DNA of 64,000 nt. Source: Nissabacter sp. SGAir0207. GTDB taxonomy: Bacteria; Pseudomonadota; Gammaproteobacteria; Enterobacterales; Enterobacteriaceae. Shown in pieces: positions 61,260 to 64,000 of the stretch. The notes under the pieces were generated by a model, which did no database searches, had not been told where the DNA came from, and was given only the letters and a program-made list of their open reading frames with translations. Positions within the stretch are counted from its first letter, which is position 1; every line of letters starts with the position of its first letter. Made by a program: the position numbers and the translations under genes. Location of the stretch: NCBI RefSeq assembly GCF_005491205.1, contig NZ_CP028035.1, forward strand, positions 2,418,001-2,482,000. The letters are read 5' to 3'.

Positions 61260-62405
61260 TTACGCTGCTGCGAAAGGTGTCGGAGAGTGTCCCGGCTTTC
61301 TGAACAGCATAATCATGTAGATCAGCGCCACCGCAGCAATCATCACAAACAGCAGTTGATCTGAATAGTGCTGCATTAGCACGGCCGTCATGGTCGGGCC
61401 GGTCAGGCTGCCAATGGTATAGCTCATCAACAACGCCTGATTCATTGCCACCAGCTCATGCTGCGGAATGCGTTCACAGGCCCAAGCCATCGCCACCGGA
61501 TAAAGAGTAAAACCGGCACAGCCCAGAATAAACAGCGTAGGCGCCATCGCATAGCCACTCAGCATTGCCATGCACCCTAAGATGATGACAAACACCTGGA
61601 TCCGCAGTACCAACAAGCGCCCATAGCGATCGGCCAGTCGGCCTACCGGCCACTGTCCAACAATGCCAGCACTCACCAGCAGTGCCATCCAGTAGCCCAC
61701 GTTGCCGTCGCTCATCCCCTGATGCGACAGATAGAGCGGCATCAGGCCATACAGTGAGCCGAGCACGATACCGGAAATAATGCAGCCGTTAATGCCCAGC
61801 CGGGCATCGCGACGCTTCAGCATCGGCCACACTGACGCCTGCGGTTGATTCAGGTCTTCATAGCCGAAAGCGGCGAAGAAGAGCGGCAGCATAGCCACCA
61901 CAATCATAGCGGTCACCCACGGCAGCACGCTCAACAGTGCGGTCGGCATCATGCCCAAGACCAACTGCCCGGCCACGGTGCCGAGGTAGTAGGTCATCAT
62001 GTAGGCGGCCAGCAGTTGCCCACGGTTTTGTGCTGTGCCGCTGCGTAGCAAGGCGCTTTCGACCACCACCCAGATCAAGGCACACCCAATCCCAGCAATA
62101 AAGCGGAAAGCCAGCCAGCTCCAGAACTCCGTAGAGTAAGCCAGCCCTGCCGTCGCCAAGGAAAAGATGATGCACGAGAGGTAATAGCTGCGGTTAAAAC
62201 CGTAACGTTTGATGATGGCACCTGCCACCAGCGTACCGGCCAGGTTGCCGCAGAAATAGGATGAGCTTACCAGCCCAATCTGCCAGGTAGGTAACAACGC
62301 ATGGGTCAGCCATAACGGCACCAGCGTATTCAATACCGCGATCGACACGGTCAACAATAAAAGCCCACAGAGCAATAATAGCACTGGGCGAGAGTAGGCA
62401 GACAT
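61260..62405 (-). CDS. ycaD: MFS transporter YcaD
   Basis: This 381-residue protein matches E. coli YcaD (382), a major facilitator superfamily member with about 12 membrane helices. The loop between helices 2 and 3 reads [13 protein letters not shown], and the middle loop [15 protein letters not shown] is the second MFS motif A. The substrate is unknown. It starts a leftward unit with 45 bases to pflA. In E. coli ycaM, ycaN and ycaK would lie between; they are absent here. Confidence 0.92.
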   Translation of the reverse strand: MSAYSRPVLLLLCGLLLLTVSIAVLNTLVPLWLTHALLPTWQIGLVSSSYFCGNLAGTLVAGAIIKRYGFNRSYYLSCIIFSLATAGLAYSTEFWSWLAFRFIAGIGCALIWVVVESALLRSGTAQNRGQLLAAYMMTYYLGTVAGQLVLGMMPTALLSVLPWVTAMIVVAMLPLFFAAFGYEDLNQPQASVWPMLKRRDARLGINGCIISGIVLGSLYGLMPLYLSHQGMSDGNVGYWMALLVSAGIVGQWPVGRLADRYGRLLVLRIQVFVIILGCMAMLSGYAMAPTLFILGCAGFTLYPVAMAWACERIPQHELVAMNQALLMSYTIGSLTGPTMTAVLMQHYSDQLLFVMIAAVALIYMIMLFRKPGHSPTPFAAA

Positions 62406-62527
62406 ATGGGTGATGATTAACGCTAGAAGGAAAGTGCGCGCATCATGACACCGAGCTGTAAAAAGTCAATTGGCTAAAAAAAGGCTCCCGCACAAAGTGT
62501 TACTTGATGATTGAAATTATTTATTAA

Positions 62528-63082
62528 CTAATTCTTATTGAATGCCTGTGGAGATAACACCAATTGGATATGCCCATGATAACAAGCAAATTTACATGCC
62601 CCACAGCCCCAACAACGCGCTTCGCTTAGCGCTGGATGATTTTCTTGATTAAAAAATATTGCCGAGCTAGGACAGGCCATTACGCAGAGTTGGCACCCGC
62701 CGGTGGTTTGCCCAAAACAGTATTCGCGCATTATCGGACGTAGCCCCGTTTCCTTATTACAGTCAGGTGCCAATGCGTCAGTGGGGCAAGCGGCAGTACA
62801 CATCAAGCAGCCGTCGCAGAAAGCGGTCTCTGGATCCAGTTCCGCTTTTCCTCCTGCCACCTTAATCATGCCTAATGGACAGGCCGCCACGCAGGCACCG
62901 CAGCTATCACAACGTGCCAAAAACAGTGCGTCTGGCTGCGCCTGCGGTGGCCTGGGAGCCTGACGCACCGCGGGTGCTGGCTCAGGCCGCCCTGCTCGCA
63001 GTACGCTGCGCAGCAGCCCACGGCGACTGATCTGCCGGTGGCTCAACCATGCACGGTAGTAACGCTCATTACGGGGCGACAT
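62528..63082 (-). CDS. NapF-like ferredoxin with four [4Fe-4S] motifs
   Basis: The 184-residue product carries four cysteine clusters: CDSCGACVAACP, CDGCLMCTAACP, CQLCVMACP (with an earlier cysteine) and CWGCGACKFAC, the last lacking the usual proline. The N terminus has HRQISRRGLLRSVLRAG, similar to the SRRG motif of NapF, with no hydrophobic segment after it, so it is likely cytosolic. It overlaps dmsD by 14 bases, so it belongs to the dms operon. A role in maturing or feeding electrons to the DMSO-type reductase is inferred. M at 63118 is an alternative start. Confidence 0.85.
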   Translation of the reverse strand: MSPRNERYYRAWLSHRQISRRGLLRSVLRAGRPEPAPAVRQAPRPPQAQPDALFLARCDSCGACVAACPLGMIKVAGGKAELDPETAFCDGCLMCTAACPTDALAPDCNKETGLRPIMREYCFGQTTGGCQLCVMACPSSAIFFNQENHPALSEARCWGCGACKFACYHGHIQLVLSPQAFNKN

Positions 63083-63713
63083 TGCCTGTGCCTGCTGCTG
63101 GTATCTGTAGCACCTCATGCTGCCAGCCGGCCAAAGTGATCATTGCCAACCTTGCCACGGCTTGATAGAAGGGGTGTTCGGCAGCAGCGGCCAGACGTGT
63201 CAGGTAGCACTCTGACCACGGTAAAAGATGGCGGGTTAAAAAGTCATTCAGCAGGCAAGGCCGCTGTTCCGCCAGCCAGGCCGTCATCAACAGCAGCAGG
63301 CCAATGTGATCTTCTGGCTCCCGTGGGTTGTGCAACATCTGAATCTGGTGCTCCGCTAACCAGTGGCGCAATGCCAATGTCGAATCACCAAACAACACCT
63401 CTTCCCTGTCCAGATAGACCGAACCCCACGGCGGTGCGGCCAGTGCCTCTGGCCCAATAAACAGCCGCTGATACGCAGCTGTAAGTGACTCCTCAGTCTG
63501 CTGGGTAAATTGCCGGGCGATATAGGCCAGCTCCTCTGCAGTGCCATAGGGCCAGGATGCACACCATGCCGGGTTGGAAAACAGTGGGGCAGTGACCGAG
63601 AAATCTGGCTGTTCAGGTGAGTGCAGCAGCAGTACACCGAGCAGGCGGCCTGTCATGGCGATGGCCTCCAGGACAACCGCGTGCTCCTCGCTTTCGGCCA
63701 TCTCAACTGCCAT
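63069..63713 (-). CDS. dmsD: Tat proofreading chaperone DmsD
   Basis: DmsD binds the twin-arginine signal of the catalytic DMSO reductase subunit and holds it until the molybdenum cofactor is in place. The 214 residues are an all-helical TorD/DmsD family fold; the typical motif appears as PPWGSVYLDREEVLFG, and EPEDHIGLLLLMTAWL is the second conserved region. It overlaps dmsC by 11 bases and the ferredoxin gene by 14. An internal ATG at 63701 is possible. Confidence 0.9.
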   Translation of the reverse strand: MAVEMAESEEHAVVLEAIAMTGRLLGVLLLHSPEQPDFSVTAPLFSNPAWCASWPYGTAEELAYIARQFTQQTEESLTAAYQRLFIGPEALAAPPWGSVYLDREEVLFGDSTLALRHWLAEHQIQMLHNPREPEDHIGLLLLMTAWLAEQRPCLLNDFLTRHLLPWSECYLTRLAAAAEHPFYQAVARLAMITLAGWQHEVLQIPAAGTGNVAP

Positions 63714-64000
63714 ACGCCATTCCCACGGTCATGTGCAGGCCATAAAACAGGGAACGCCCCAGCAACTCTCCCGCCAGCACTAGCATAAAGCCCGCCATCA
63801 TCCAGCCTACCGAAGGCGTTTTAGCTTTCAACAGAGGCACTAACCAGCAAGCCAGCCCCATACTGAGCAATATTAATCGTATCCCGGTCAGCGTGCCTAT
63901 ATCAGGGACCAGCGCCTCTGCATGCTGGACGGAACTTTGAATTTGCCCAAGGCTCGCCAACTGCCCAAAGCCAAAAACACAGCTGGCGACCAACGCACAG
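63703..64000 (-). CDS. dmsC: DMSO reductase anchor subunit DmsC (3' part)
   Basis: The last 99 or so codons of a DmsC-like membrane subunit run off the window end. Two or three hydrophobic helices are visible, and the end, GELLGRSLFYGLHMTVGMAYGS, matches the DmsC/YnfH C terminus. It anchors the reductase and oxidises menaquinol. The dmsA and dmsB genes would lie beyond 64000. Confidence 0.85.
   Translation of the reverse strand, partial: CALVASCVFGFGQLASLGQIQSSVQHAEALVPDIGTLTGIRLILLSMGLACWLVPLLKAKTPSVGWMMAGFMLVLAGELLGRSLFYGLHMTVGMAYGS

Noticed and set aside
1..64000. Search for mobile elements, CRISPR repeats, tRNA and rRNA genes, toxin-antitoxin pairs and phage genes
   Set aside because: No transposase, integrase, spaced direct repeats, tRNA-like clover or toxin family was seen; the region is conserved core genome.

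Overview
The window is a stretch of Enterobacterales core chromosome. Nearly every gene matches an Escherichia coli counterpart closely and in almost the same order (ycbZ-fabA-rmf ... pflA-ycaD), seen from the fabA side. Coding DNA is GC-rich. Differences from the E. coli layout point to another family, such as the Yersiniaceae or a relative: two cold-shock-domain genes sit between lpxK and ycaQ, ycaK/ycaN/ycaM are absent between pflA and ycaD, and a dmsC-dmsD-ferredoxin block follows ycaD directly. The genus cannot be fixed by eye. I see no insertion sequence, prophage, integrase, CRISPR array, tRNA or rRNA.

Layout. 0-2.7 kb: Lon-like protease lonH, fabA with FadR- and FabR-like operators, and rmf. 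2.9-10.5 kb: a leftward run rlmL-uup-pqiABC (rRNA methylation, ABC-F ATPase, envelope lipid transport). 10.6-13.6 kb: ycbX, zapC, pyrD. 13.8-18.2 kb: alkanesulfonate operon ssuEADCB. 18.2-26.9 kb: pepN, pncB, asnS, porin ompF and aspC. 26.9-30.2 kb: gloC, mepK and ldtD; the last two act on 3-3 crosslinks in peptidoglycan. 30.4-37.7 kb: operon cmoM-mukF-mukE-mukB. 37.8-41.9 kb: elyC, ycbJ, kdsB, ycaR, ycaQ. 42-48 kb: two cold-shock-domain genes, lpxK, msbA, comEC. 48.1-53.7 kb: ihfB, rpsA, cmk, aroA, serC. 53.9-61.2 kb: ycaP, ycaO, focA, pflB, pflA. 61.2-64 kb: ycaD, a four-cluster ferredoxin, dmsD and the 3' end of dmsC, which runs off the window.

How they work together. Several neighbours share a job: LpxK and MsbA finish and flip lipid A while KdsB activates Kdo; FocA, PflB and PflA handle anaerobic pyruvate and formate behind an FNR/IHF-type promoter; SsuABC imports sulfonates and SsuDE desulfonates them; SerC and AroA supply serine and the aromatic pathway; RpsA, Cmk and IhfB lie in a row. 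Regulatory sites read by eye include the FadR/FabR pair before fabA, a PurR-like box and pyrimidine-type leader hairpin before pyrD, OmpR-like tandem sites before ompF and an FNR/IHF arrangement before focA.

I did not find a convincing undescribed system. The items most worth a second look are the ferredoxin gene coupled to dmsD, the divergent cold-shock-domain protein in an AT-rich island, the degenerate kinase fold of YcbJ, and an unassigned palindrome between pepN and pncB. All family assignments come from recalled sequence similarity and visible motifs; no search was run.
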